In this document: positions 48,149-60,739 of the stretch, in pieces | How positions within the stretch are numbered: the first letter of the stretch is position 1 | Layout: every line of letters begins with the position of its first letter | DNA from: Nematostella vectensis | Taxonomy: Eukaryota > Cnidaria > Anthozoa > Actiniaria > Edwardsiidae | NCBI RefSeq assembly: GCF_932526225.1 | Contig: NC_064041.1 | Coordinates: forward strand, 14,416,951-14,480,950 | Length of the DNA: 64,000 bases | Direction of reading: 5' to 3' | Made by a program: the position numbers and the translations under genes | The notes under the pieces: model-generated | What the model was told of the DNA's origin: nothing | What the model saw: the letters and a program-made list of their open reading frames with translations, nothing else | Database searches by the model: none

Positions 48149-50535
48149 ATGTCATCTTCCTTCGATCGCCCATTGGTTCCAGCCTTTCTCTTTCTTTTGC
48201 TCCTGATAATACGAAGATCTAGTGTCAGCGGTTCACAGTGCCACACCTCCTCGCCAGGCATGTCGCTGATTGGCTATGACGTCATTTCCTTTTCAAATAT
48301 GGACTTAAACAGTTGCTGGCAGCACTGTCGGGCATCGATTCAGTGCCAGAGTCTAAACTACTTCATAAGAGAAAGGAAGTGTGTCGTTAACAACAGAACG
48401 ATAGAGCAAAGACCCCGAGATGTTGGTAACGATGATAACGCTATGTACTTTGATAATCCTTACAAAGGTATATCTTGTAACTTTTAATTAAGTAAAATAA
48501 TACATCAGTTTTACCCCAGATTTGGTAATTGATAAGCTTAATGCATTTCTATATTTCCCACCTAAAAAAATAGTTTAATGATCTATAGACATTATGTAAG
48601 CGCTAAAAAGGCTATAATATTTGTTTAAAAGAACAAGAAATCAGCTGAAACGCCGTCAACGTGAAAACACTGAACTAGCTTTCTAGTTCCTTAAACCGTT
48701 GACTATCGCAAATACTTGTCTAAAGGTAAATCTAATGATACTCCTTGAACAGAAAGATATACTTGCCGACTTCTCCCGCACAGACCATGGAATACCGTCT
48801 TTCCAATATATAGCTGAGTTTCCTGATAAGCAAAATGCTTGATTTGGGGATTTTCTAACTGATTGAAATATGTTGGTGGTTTTATTAGCGGTGATTGGCT
48901 CATCCCCAAACCTACCGGCGCTGTCATGCAACGAGATCAGAAATACATCAAGCAGTGCCATCAGCGGGCTGCACTGGTTGAGGCATGAGCAATCGGGAGC
49001 AGAGATTCAAGTCTTCTGTAACATGTCTACTGGTTGTAAGCAAAAGACGTACTCCCTTAAAAGAAAGCTTGAAAACTTAGTGACACTCTTATTTCTGTTG
49101 TAGTGATTGAAAGCTGTCAAGAAGACCAATGTAAAAATAATGGCACATGTCAGTACCTGGGAAATGGCAATTACACATGCGAATGTCTTGAAGGGTTTAA
49201 CGGAAATAACTGCGAGAAAGGTAAGTAGGTCTAGAGTAGTAATCCACTGACCACGGATCAATTAAGCTCAAATCGGCATCATTAGCTCTGTAAATAGTTC
49301 GCTAGATCCATTTAGAAACTTTTTCTATCCAAATACACACATGAAATTAACCGTCCTCCTTTTTTTTGCGAAAAGTTGCTACATCGCACTTGTGTGTGTT
49401 TGAAGTCATATTAAATAAGCTCAAATTGAGTTCTTGGCGAAATCTCTTTATCCGTTTGATTTTGCAAAGGTTGTGGAAGCCATTCAAGAGGACTGCAAAG
49501 CAGTATACCAAACAATAGCTTCACATCTTCTTCTGCGTATTCAAGCTGCGATCCATTCAAGGCGCGAATCGATAACACCTCGGGGTACTGGGCTCCGGCC
49601 ACGACAACTGACCCTGGTGACTACCTACAGATAGACCTGGGTCCGAGTCACGTGATCTGTGCTGTGGAGACCCAAGGTGGGCAACATTCTGGCGAATGGA
49701 CAACGAAGTACAAGCTAAAGCACTCGATGGATGGCATGAACTGGACTACTTATCAAGAGGTACAAGCGCAAATCATCAGTGACTCGAGGCGAGCCAGGGG
49801 CGCATCCAGCTTGTCTCAAGGGGAGACACATAAACCGAAGAGGGGGGAGGGCACCAATAAATAAAACGTATAGTTTTTAATCTACCTCCCCCCTCCCCCT
49901 TAATGGACTCCCCTTCATGAATCCGCCACCGCGCACCTGCATGAGGCGCATACATAATCCATGAAGAAAATCCAGAAACACACCCAAACACATCAATCCC
50001 GATAGATTTGTGGTTGAAATCAAACAAAGTCAGCCAACAAAGAAACTGCATGGTCTGAACGTCGCAAGCCCAAGTCAAATAAGCAATTTGTTTCAATAAT
50101 GAATTGTTGGATGATATAAACGTACAAGAAACGTACAGAACACACCCTAAAGGTTGGTCCTCACTAGGCCGCAAGCGCATACGTAAGCGCAAAATGAAGG
50201 GCAACACAAGTGAGAATCGGTCAAACACAAGCGCAAACGCAAGAAACCAAGCAGTTGGGTTCTCTTGCGCTTGCGTTTACGTCCAAGTGAGAACCGACCT
50301 TTAGGGTCCAATATCCCAGCGGTACAAAAGCACAGGTAACCCATGACAGCGCTAAAAAGTAGTTTCTAATTTCTTATGTATATATTTTTAGGTTTTTAAA
50401 GGAAATACCGATGATTCAACGAAGGAAAAGCGATTCATCACCGAGCCTTTTTCGTGCCGTTTTCTTAGATTCGTTCCCACGACTTACCGTTCTTGGAAAG
50501 CCCTAAGGGTCGAAGTCTACGGCTATACTTCATAG
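48149..50535 (+). CDS. Secreted PAN + EGF + F5/8-type-C protein, 5 exons
   Basis: Exons 48149-48467, 48889-49035, 49104-49220, 49470-49759 and 50392-50535 stay in phase and give 338 residues. The signal peptide is a strongly hydrophobic run (FLFLLLLII). A PAN/apple-like domain covers about 30-107. Residues 108-155 resemble the start of a fibrinogen-related domain (SCNEI...VFCNM) but stop short. An EGF-like module spans 156-194 (CQEDQCKNNGTCQYL...CECLEGFNGNNC). A discoidin F5/8-type-C domain fills 195-337 (SGYWAP, DPGDYLQIDLG, RFVPTTYRSWKALRVEVYG). The architecture suggests an extracellular adhesion or recognition protein. It shares its first domains with the gene 3 kb upstream, so they are likely tandem relatives. 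Confidence 0.85.
50145..50306. mobile_element. 162-bp foldback MITE in intron 4 of PAN/EGF/F5-8C
   Basis: Arms begin CCCTAAAGGT on both strands and pair through GGTCCTCACT and GCGTTTACG segments. The interior reads CAACACAAGTGAGAATCGGT, the same as the minisatellite unit at 16612-17205. No target duplication is clear. Confidence 0.8.
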
Positions 50536-51854
50536 TAAGTGTTGACTGAGGATGAAGGGGGGAAAAAAAGCCTCTAGCGTGACGAGACTAGCGTGACGTA
50601 CGTGACGAGCCTAGCGTGACTAGTCCAGAGAGGCTTTACGAGGAGAACTAAGCAAGGCAATTATCAATATATATAAATAAAAATAAAAAAACCTTATCGT
50701 GATAATGATATTGCTATATTAATCAGCCTATTATCAAACAAAAGGCAAAAAGTGAAATTCTGATCGAGCAATATAAGTAATAACGACAATCTGGGAGAAT
50801 CGAACTGTTGATCAGATGAAATAACACTAAAAATAGAACATACTTCCAGACATGCGCTAAAACACACACATCTAATAAGGCGGAAAATTTCTATAAGTAC
50901 TAAGGAGTAATATAAACCAAAATATCAAATGGGAATTTTATTAAATTGATGCGACATGTTGTAAAAGGTCATTGAAACTTGAGCTTTCGTCCCTGAGCCC
51001 ATACATAGCGCAAGGATGTTCATAAAGGATAAAAAAATCTTAGAAAACCCAAATCTGGGTATGTGGATTTTGGCCTCACGTTATCCGTGTTTTAAAAATC
51101 ATTCTTGGTTTCCCAAGAAACCGATGGCCATAGAAAAATGTATTCTTTATCTATCTCGAATTGCGCATTTTTCCGTCATGTCGCCACGCACTCTTCGCTG
51201 AAACTTTGAATGAAAAATATCCTTTACACGCTTGCGTCGCTGGTGTATTGTATTCTATCCCAACTGCTCTCCTGCTTACGGACTATGATGAGTTATGGGT
51301 AGATGTAAGTCCGCAGGCTAGAAGACAGAAGGTCTACCATTAAATAAGGGGTTGGGGAGGGACGTGTTAATGTGCCAGCGCGCAAACAGATACATACCCT
51401 TATAATTACCATTCTGATCCGCAGACGTCCGCTGACCGCGTGGTAGTAACGAACTAGCTTGATGGTCATTGTTCTACTAGTTTAAATAATGGCCGTTGCG
51501 CATGATTGCACTTGGGATAGTATTCTATCCCAACTGCTCTCCTGCTTACGGACTATGATGAGTTATGGGTAGATGTAAGTCCTGGGATACACCTCCTTTG
51601 GGTCCTGCCCCCAAACTATATACCCCTAAACACCCTACCCGTAACTAACAACCCAAAACTAACACTCCCCAATCTTAAAACCCAAAACTATAATAAGCGT
51701 GCAAAAATTTTATCTATTCGGGGGTTATAAGATCCCATCTATCAAGGTGCTCGTCATGAAAGCCGCCAGGTACGAATGATTATGGGATTCGCAAGATCGC
51801 CATTGACGAGTCGGTTCCAACAAAACCCAAAACTAATAATGACAACAATAATAA
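50536..51854. other. Intergenic with dispersed repeat copy B and a direct duplication
   Basis: 50930-51190 is the reverse-oriented copy of the repeat at 23405-23640. A 63-bp segment (starting GTATTCTATCCCAACTGCTC) occurs identically at 51250-51312 and 51520-51582. No gene seen. Confidence 0.7.
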
Positions 51855-54700
51855 TAGAGTTTTTTTTTTTTCGTCCTTGTAGCATACAGTAAAATATTAT
51901 AGAGAGAGTCAGAACACTAATATTACAATTTACATACATGACAATAGTTAACAATAATATGGTAATTTAGTACATTGGTAAATTGAGCAGTGATCTATGC
52001 ATTCTTCACATTAAATTGTAGCCATACTGCACAATGTCGCTCCTTATAAGGTAACTGATAGGAGCGACATATGCATGCGTCGTCTCTGCGGTCAGATAGA
52101 AGCTTGAGCTCTGCAGCACGCAGGGTTTACCGATAGCTAAGGTCCGGCAGGATAACGCGCAAGGCTCTCTTCTGTACAGGCTCTACAATTTCTGACAGAT
52201 ATTAGGCAGGTCTGACCACACAGGCGACGCATACTCCAATATGGATCTAATAATGGCACAGTATATACAGAAGAGATCTCCATGTATGACTCCTGCCTTT
52301 CTAAGGAGTCTGGGGGATTAGAGATGCTTAATAGGCCCTCTTCAAAATATATTTAATGTACGTGTTCCAGCCTAGGTCCTGACTGACATAAACACCCATA
52401 ACCGTCTCAATAGCGGTGCCAAATAAAGGTTGCCAGTAGGGGACGTCAGATTTTGCAAAAAGTTGGTTACAAGCTCCCTGCATTTTTTGGGGGGGAGGGG
52501 GGGGGGTAGCCGCATACCACTCTCCGAACAAGTGGGCAATGTCATCACCGACATACTGTAACTAGGAAAGAAACGCAGTATGATTTCATACACTGTCTGG
52601 TATCATCCGCGTATTTCACCCTGCAGGGCCGGCTAGCCACAAGTCGGTTGACTAAGATTGTAAAAAGCAAAGGTGCCAGCCTTGTGCTCTGAGAAATACC
52701 TCCATTTGAAAACACTCTAGAAGATACTGTATCACAAATATCAACTTTGAGGTCTAGCTGTTAAAAAGGCCCATATCCATTGAACAAGATGGCTATCTAC
52801 ATCTAGGATGTTTAGCTCTCTTATTAACACAGTGTGGTCAACTAAATCGAAACCTTCTAAGAATTTTGCAAAGAAAAATCGAGCAAAGTTCTCTCTACTA
52901 TCTAGAAATTCCAAAATACTATGAATAAAATATCCAAAAGCCTGGGTGGTCGATTATCCACTCACAGAACACTGCTTTAGATCAAGTTTGTAAATTACCT
53001 GTACTACCAAGGAGTCTAGTGCAAAGCCTTCCAGGACTTTGGCTAACTGGGAAGTGAGGGTAATTGGTCTAAGGTCCTCGTTCACACTTCGGGGGGTTGC
53101 ACCTGTGTGATGGGTGCACAATAAACTCCTTGGTCCTCTCATCCCCCTTGCAGACTGAAGATATACAGATCGCTTATCACAGGCTGGACCAGGGGACTTC
53201 TTGATCTTAATGCCCCTTAGAGCTTGGAATGCTTTCCTAGTAGACACAAGTTCACAAGGTCGCTTGAGACAGGGTCTTGGCATTTATCAGTTAGTGGTTC
53301 AAGTAGAGAGAAATCCTCGATTAACCCATACAAAAAGCTATTAAACTTCTCAAACAATGAGTGTAAGGTAGGTTTATTAGGGTCTAACAATTAATGCCAC
53401 CAGTCACAAGATTCGGTCAGCCTTTCAATAGCTTTGACTTCACCCCACCAGTGTGAAATATAAGTGTCTTTAGACTGGATACCTTGTTGGTATAGTACTT
53501 AGATTTATAGTTCTTCACCCCTCTTTTGAGCCTGGATTCTTATTCTCTAATACTGTTTAGAGTCCTTTCCTTCCTTGACTAGCAGCTTTTGTTGTCTTGC
53601 AATCAGAGCAGTAGGCTATGCAGTTACCCATGGCTTGCTATTACTACACACAATGATCTTAGTAAGTGGTAAATAGGCATCAACAGCTGAAGTTTTCAGA
53701 TTGTAAAACGCAACAAATTTTTCCTTAGCACGAAGAAGACTCATGATATTGTCCCAAGTGAAAGAGGTTATCCACCTTCCAAACGCCTACAAACGCCTAT
53801 TAAAATCTGCTAGGTCGTAAGTCCCATCTCCAAAAGGTTTGTTTGACTGCTATTGGAGTTTCAGACTTGTTCGGTGAAATATAGATAGTGTAGTGGTCAC
53901 TACTCCCCAACTTAGGAAGTTGAGAAGGTGACTTGAACAGTTCAAGCCTGGCACCAACCAAAGATGCCTGAATCTCTGGTGAAAACAGTAATAATATACT
54001 TAATATACCTGACTGAGATCTATAAGGACTCAATCTTAGCAGTTTCGTAAGCAATAACCCTTTTCAGGGCAAGCCGGATTCATCATAGGTTCACACCCCC
54101 ACCACCATGCTCAATTCTATCCTTTCTAAACACACGACCCCAGGGAGTCGATGTATGAGTACAAGATAGAATCATTAAGCCAAGTTACTGTGATATAGAT
54201 TATTCCAGGCTTTACATTTAATGTAAGAGAACACAGCTCGTCCATTTTTGGAAGGAGGGATAGTACATTAGCTACCAGTAACTGAGAAGCTGGTGACTCT
54301 GTGCTCAATGAGCTATCAGGAAGATCGGTAGAATGTAAACAGTTCGATGGTAACCCTGTGTACAGTTGACCACAGGCAGTCCACATTGGGAAAGAGTGGC
54401 TTCTTCTGAGTTCTTGCGTTTTAAGAACGAAAAGGCTTTCGTCCTCCAAGTTCCCCTTGTTACTTATTTCCACAAGTAAGCAGATAGCTTCTCCCTCAGA
54501 TTGTCCGGGCCACAAACCTCGGACAATCTTTTTCTGTATGGGCCCCAACCTCAGACTTCCGTATTTTCTTAGTCCGGGCCACAACCTAGGTTAAGTCCTC
54601 CTGATGTTATAGAGTTCACGGCTGCTGTGCACAATTCTCGACGAGTCGGTGGTTTCATTCTGACTGGCTCAGACGATGAGATGAGAGCTTAAAAACGGCT
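51855..54700 (-). mobile_element. Degenerate minus-strand LINE with endonuclease and RT remnants
   Basis: Read leftward from about 54700: an N-terminal endonuclease block (VANVLSLLPKMDELCSLTLN, then TVTWLNDS), its SDHYTI motif near 53890, the RT opening EDLRPITLTSQLAKVLEGF near 53060, the catalytic YADD near 52600, and a C-terminal block ending in VEPVQKRALR. Multiple frameshifts and stops make it inactive. A T-rich run on the plus strand at 51860-51871 may be the poly-A end. The 5' end may extend to about 55230 because an ATG-led frame near 54660 joins the endonuclease side. Confidence 0.82.
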
Positions 54701-56040
54701 TAAAAACGGCCCAAGAAGCCAGCAGTTGCAGATAATACTGAACAGCGATGACAACTAGTAATGAGAACGTAATTTACTGCGGCAGTACACAAATCCCGAA
54801 GAAAGTATGAACACTAAAGACGATATTACACGGAGCTACGAGGCAACGCGGCAGCCACTGCTTGAGCTGCTGCCCGCTGACCAATGACTACAAGCGTGGG
54901 AGGTCTGGGACCGGCTGCACCGACAGGATGACCCCTCCAGTCACACTATTAAACTTTACATCCGCTTCTCTCTAAAACTTGTTGACAACGTCAACGACTT
55001 TATGCCTCAAAGAGCGTGAAGATACTGAAACGGCGGATACACAAAAAAAAGAGAAAATGTATAGATCTAACGTATTACAAACTATGAATAGAAGGGCCAA
55101 CCACCGGTATGCCGGATCCAGAACGTATAGGCTCAAAAGGCCCACGCCTGTGACACGACACGAGGTGGATCGGAACCTACCAATAAAAATTACATTTTTT
55201 TTCATATATATATACTTGTGTATTTCCTAAGTTTGGCAACAACCTCAAGACTCTCTATTTTCTTAGTCCGGGCCTCAACCTCAGACTGTCCGGGCCACAA
55301 TCTCAGACAAACTATTTTCATAGTCGGGGCCACAACCTCGGACAACCATTTTCTGTCTGGGCCACAACCTCAGACTTTTGTAATTTCATAGTCCGGGCCA
55401 AAACCTCGGACAAACATTTTCTGTCTGGGCCACAACCTCAAACTTTGGTATTTTCATAGTCCGGGCCACAACCTCGAACAAACATTTTCTGTCTGGGCCA
55501 CAACCTCAGTCTTTTGTAATTTCATAGTCCGGGCCAAAACCTCGGACAAACATTTTCTGTCTGGGCCACAACCTCAAACTTTGGTATTTTCATAGTCCGG
55601 GCCACAACCTCGAACAAACATTTTCTGTCTGGGCCACAACCTCAGACTTTTGTAATTTCATAGTCCGGGCCAAAACCTCGGACAAACATTTTCTGTCTGG
55701 GCCACAACCTCAAACTTTGGTATTTTCATAGTCCGGGCCACAACCTCGAACAAACATTTTCTGTCTGGGCCACAACCTCAGTCTTTTGTAATTTCATAGT
55801 CCGGGCCACAACCTCGGACAAACATTTTCTGTCTGGGCCACAACCTCAAACTTTGGTATTTTCATAGTCTGGGCCACAACCTCGAACAAACATTTTCTGT
55901 CTGGGCCACAACCTCAGACTTTTGTAATTTCATAGTCCGGGCCACAACCTCGGACAAACATTTTCTGTCTGGGCCACAACCTCAGACTTTCGTATTTTCT
56001 CAGTCCAGGCCACAACCACAGACTTTTGTATTTCGTATTC
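54490..56040. repeat. 67-bp satellite with two-unit higher-order pattern, interrupted
   Basis: Units read GTCCGGGCCACAACCTCGGA followed by ACAAACATTTTCTGTCTGGG and CCACAACCTCAGACTTTTGT. Between 55370 and 55990 two variants alternate (CTCGGACA with CTCAAACT versus CTCGAACA with CTCAGACT), giving a repeat of about 134 bp. A short piece (54492-54595) is separated from the main array by about 640 bp of unique sequence and overlaps the 5' part of the minus-strand LINE. Confidence 0.85.
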
Positions 56041-56604
56041 TTTTTATTCCGGTCAAAACAAAACCTGCCACCGTGAATACAGTCTCCAACAAAACAAATG
56101 TTTACATGAATGCCAAAAACACGTTTTTTTTCTCTTATGTGGTTATGTCCACGTCGTTATATCGGGCTAAACAGAGTGCGCGCGCCTAATTCGTTATGTC
56201 GTTATGTCACTAGTGTGCACCAGGCGATATGCACGGTGCACACTGTATGCACACTGGTGACATCACAACATAGGGGCGCGCTGTTTTATGTTCAAGTGTG
56301 TACATCCAAGAGAAAACAGAATTAGTTTGAACCATGGTGGAAATTATCGTAATGGTAGCTCAAGATTTACAGCTTGGGCATCATATAAGCGAAATTCGCG
56401 AAATATATCCAGCGAAATTGCTGAACAATACTTCTGCAAGGTATACCCACGCGCTCGCTGAAGTGGGTGATAGTTCAGCTGCACAAGTGTGCGGACCACA
56501 GGGATCCTGTGTCTACAAAAATCTTTTCAGCTGCCTTGGGGTCACAGCCGCCGATAAGATCTAACATAACGCCAAGACAGAAGACCTCCGGTAGTGTTAA
56601 AGCA
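56041..56604. other. Intergenic upstream of protease 1
   Basis: No gene recognised. GTTATGTCGTTATGTC near 56190 and GTGCACAC clusters near 56216-56255 form loose inverted repeats. The open frame 56334-56564 has no domain. Confidence 0.45.
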
Positions 56605-59600
56605 TGGACCTATTTTATCTTACGCTAGTAGTTGTATCCTTAGCTGGAGCTGCACAAGGTATGACACTCATCATGCAGTCACGACCACCGTTAGATTTAG
56701 ACCGTTAATCTAATGAAAGAGCGCAAAAGCACAAGGCTTTGAAAAAAAAGGCGAAAGATGATTCCCTCGATCTCCAATCGACCAGTTATAAAAGTGATTC
56801 GGGATGGCCGCGTAGTTTTAAACACGGTTGTAGCACATACTAATTTAGCTAATAGCCTGTTAGTCGGTTTTATATGAATCCATCAAGTGCACATCGGCCC
56901 TTTGCGCGCCACAGTATTCCCAATGAGAACAGAGAACAAGCATTTCCAGAAAAGGGCCGGTTAGAAGGCTTACAAACTAAACGTGCTCAAAACTAACATT
57001 CATTCTTTAATTTTGAGTATTCTCAGCAAAACGAAACGACATAACAAAGATAGTGTACTTTAAAGTGATTATGTTCAAACAATGTAAGAATGGTTTCAAA
57101 ACAACGCTTTTTTATTTGAGTCATTTGGCAGCGACTTCATAGCTTCAGAACGCAATTGAACTATCTTCAATCTTACCAGTTCCTGGTGGTGGGGGGTGCC
57201 TAGGTATGCGCCTGTTGGGACAAGAGCGCCTTGGACACTAAGACCTTGTCTTTTTTTGGGCCTAAAACTTACCATCAATCAAACCATTTCCTCGTGTTTT
57301 AGCAGGATCGTGCGGTCGCCGTATGGTCAGCGGAAGGATCGTGGGCGGAAGAGAGGCAACACCTCACTCGTGGCCGTGGCAACTGTCAATCAGGCTTAAT
57401 GGTCACCACATTTGCGGGGGTTCCTTGCTGAGCTCAACGTGGGTGCTAACCGCTGCCCACTGCGTGATTCGAAGTCACAACACTTCAGACTACACCGTCA
57501 TTGTAGGTAAAACAGAGAGTCACCTGTCCTTAAAAAAGAACCTGCAGTATGAAGGACGCAGACCTGGTTTTTCTCGTCATTCTCACGTCAGACCCCATCA
57601 AGAGCAGAGCTTCAGGTTTGGGGTGGGGGTGGGCTGCATTTGTATCAAGCCTTCCTGCTCTTCTTTTAGGAAGAGCAGACCACTGCAAGTCTCTAAGATA
57701 AAACACATTTTGTGATGATTCTCCTAAGGTACAAATTAGCAAATCCAGCTCTTTAAAATACGTCTAGTTTTAACACTCCTGTGGCCATCGTTTAGTTCAA
57801 ACAATCGAGTTTAAAACTGTCTTTGCGACGCCAACAATTACTATCGCTTAATCTAGGTGCGCACAAACGAGTTCTGGACGGGACGGAGCACAAACTCAGC
57901 GCGTTTTACAAACACGAGAAGTACGTGGGAGGGAAGGACAAGAAACATGACCTCGCGCTCATCAGACTCGCCAAACCTGCTGCATTCAGCGCCAAGGTTA
58001 GCCCGGTGTGTCTGCCCAAACAAGGAGATCTTCTTGGTAATGAGAAAAACTGCTATACTACAGGTTAGTCACGCAATAATGTCACGCATGTTCATGTCGT
58101 CACTTATTTTGATCTAATACAAAGACCTCTCTCCCCAAATGTTTATGAACTCGCTACAACACTTTAACTTTTACCGAACATGTTTGCCTTCAAACCATGT
58201 CCCCTATAGGGTGGGGCAGAGTGTCTGGTTCTATGATGTTCTTCATGGCTACGAAGCTGCAACAAGCTAGGACTCCAGTAGTTGACCACGAGACATGCGC
58301 GATAAAGCTCGACAAGTTTGCGGCCGACAAGACAACCATGATTTGCGCAGGGGGTTCTGGGAGTAGCGCCTGCAGTGGGGACAGCGGTGGTCCACTGGTG
58401 TGTCACGAGGGAGGCACGTGGGTGTTGCGAGGGGCCGTGTCTTGGGGAACAAGTCACTCGTGCCCAGGCCGCATGTTTGTTGCATACGCGAGAATCAGCT
58501 CCCACATTGATTGGATTGAAAGAATCACTTCTGGTGACGTCACCGGAAGTGGACAAGGTAAAAGATCTGCGTGTGTCCCAATTATCATTATAGCATCTCT
58601 ACAATCTTTTTAAGTATCATGTTTGGGTCCGAATTGAAACCCCAATCGCCGAAAACCCTAAAAGGCGACAAATGAAAGCTAACTCAAGGGCGTTAGGGAA
58701 TGTTCATTTATTATCCCAAGGGGGTGGGCGGCTGGGGTCTGAGGATACTGTGGGGGGGGGGGGGAGGGCTCGAGAAATTTCTGAGGTCTAAAGGGGGGCG
58801 TCGAAAGTGTTTGGTTTTTATAACGGTGGGTCAATGATTCCTTTGTTTGTTGTCTCTACCATATAATTTGACGAAGTGTCAAATCAGTCTTTTTGGTTTA
58901 ACTTGTCTCGGTTTGGGGGGAGTTATTTGGCATGCACAATCCAGGAGTCCAAGATTCGTATTAAGCCTCGTTTTATCTATGCAATGCAAACCTGTATACA
59001 CCCTAAATACATCTTTTTATTGGTTTCCGCTATATACTATTATGAAGTGCTTATTTTCCACGTTCCTCCACTTTCTGTCCAGCTTGCAACTAATATCTTA
59101 ATAGTGTTCCTTAGACATTGTCATTGCCGTTCCTTCCTTTGCTCCTCCTTTCTCTGGTTTTCGGGAGGGGGGACCATAAATATGGAGGAAGCGTAAGGGG
59201 GGGCATGGAAAATTTTGTTCCTCGGGATAAAATATGGACTTTCCCTTGCTATTTGAAATACTATGAAGCTAGGGAAAAGATAGCCCTTGGACCCCAGGAG
59301 AAGTCCTAGAGCAAGTTAAGCGAGCTTTTGCTTCCAGTGAACGGACAAAATCCGCTTAAATAACCGTGCTATTAAATCCCTTCTATAATAAAGGCGGCTC
59401 CGTTAGCTTTAAAACTGGCATGTTTTTTTCTTGCAAAAGTTATAAAGACAGAAATGGGCATGACTTATAAGACTGACCACAGAAAAAGCCCAACCGCTGT
59501 AACTTGGTTGCCTCGCTTTGGACAAGTGTGTGCCACAAATAAGCTATACTTATCATATATATATATTGCCTGATTTCTATATTGGCTTTTTGATTTTTGG

Positions 59601-60665
59601 TTTGGAAGCTGCTGCTCAAAATTTGAATGTTGTTTTTAGGTCTAACGACCTCAAGCCCAGCAAAGACAACGAGACTTCCAACAACTACTCGACAAAAGAC
59701 CACCCAAGTCAGCACAGTGCACCATGCTACTAAAGGACCCGCTACTGGTGTAACCACTACCCTGCCAACAGAAACAGCCACGATACCCACAACAGCTAAT
59801 GGCTCGTCTACAAAGGCACCTACTACAAACCCAGGTATTACTTCCTTGAACTAAGCTCCTGAGTTATCGAGAGAGGGAGTAGGGTAGAGGGATGCTAGAT
59901 AGAGTTGACTCAGGATTACTCGAGCTTTGTTTGGTTTGAGTTATGGGGAGTTCGAGTTATCTTGAGTTCAAGGTATCTGGAGCTCGAGTAATCTGGAGTT
60001 CGGGTTATCAGAAGTTCGAGTTATCTAGAGTTCGAGTTATCGGGGGTCGGAGTTATCGGGGAGCTCGAGTTATCTGGAGTTCGAGTTATCGGGAGTCCGA
60101 GTTATTTGGAGCTCGAGTTATCTTGAGTTCGGGTTATCAGAAGTTCGAGTTATCTGGAGTTCGAGTTATAGGGAGTCGGAATTATCGGGGAGCTCGAGTT
60201 ATCTGGGGTTCGAGTTATCGGGAGTCGGAGTTATCGGGGAGCTCGAGTTATCTGGAGTTCGAGTTATCTGGAGTTCGAGTTATCGGGAGTCCGGGTTATC
60301 GGGGAGTTCGAGTTATCTGGAGTTCGAGTTATCGGGAGTCCGAGTTATCTGGAGTTCGAGTTATCTGGAGGTCAGGTTATCTGGAGTTGGAGTTATCTGG
60401 AGCTCAAGGGAGTTTGAGTTATTGGGAGCTCGAGTTATCTGGAGATCACAAATGCATTACTTTATGTGAGTCACATAAATGAAAAGAACAAGAGTTAACT
60501 CTACGAGAATATGGCCATATATAAACATTATGACAAAATGATTGTTCTGGACACATATTTGTTTCAGAATGCCGAGACAGTAGCAAGAACTGCGAGTTTT
60601 TTGTCCGACTATGCAGCTCACAAAGCGTGAAGCGAGTTTGCCGCAAAACCTGTAAAATCTGTTAA
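56605..60665 (+). CDS. Chymotrypsin/elastase-like S1 protease with Thr-rich linker and ShKT domain
   Basis: Exons: probable signal exon 56605-56658, then 57303 or 57306-57506, 57857-58063, 58210-58557, 59640-59834 and 60568-60665. The zymogen cleavage site is RIVGG. The catalytic triad is visible as LTAAHC (His57), HDLALI (Asp102) and GDSGGP (Ser195). Residue 189 is Ser rather than Asp, and position 226 appears to be Val, so specificity is expected to be chymotrypsin- or elastase-like, not tryptic. A mucin-like Thr/Pro/Ser linker of about 65 residues leads to a C-terminal six-cysteine ShKT domain (last exon), found in many secreted cnidarian enzymes and also in potassium-channel toxins; here it is an appendage of a protease. 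As read, the signal exon hits TAG after 12 codons, so either the exon is frameshifted or the true first exon is elsewhere. A polyA signal AATAAA follows at 60734. Confidence 0.85.
58620..59639. other. Protease 1 intron 4 content
   Basis: The intron runs 58558-59639; its first codons after the donor stay open to a stop at 58613, so intron retention would give a shorter protein lacking the linker and ShKT parts. The rest holds G-runs at 58752-58763 and no recognised element. Confidence 0.4.
59930..60440. repeat. 18-bp minisatellite in protease 1 intron 5
   Basis: About 28 copies of GAGTTCGAGTTATCTGGA with GGGAGTCGG-type variants. The period is a multiple of three, so it produces a 179-codon spurious frame. 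Confidence 0.93.
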
Positions 60666-60733
60666 ACAACGGTACAAACCTATCCGTGAGGTGAAACTTA
60701 AGTCGTTTCCAACAAAGTATTATTAATCTAATC

Positions 60734-60739
60734 AATAAA
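60734..60739 (+). terminator. Candidate polyadenylation signal, protease 1
   Basis: AATAAA 69 bp after the stop codon. Confidence 0.5.

Noticed and set aside
56334-56564. Small gene upstream of protease 1
   Set aside because: No signal peptide or domain and no fit to the protease phase.
59943-60482. 179-codon frame rich in Ser/Tyr/Glu
   Set aside because: An 18-bp minisatellite inside protease 1 intron 5.
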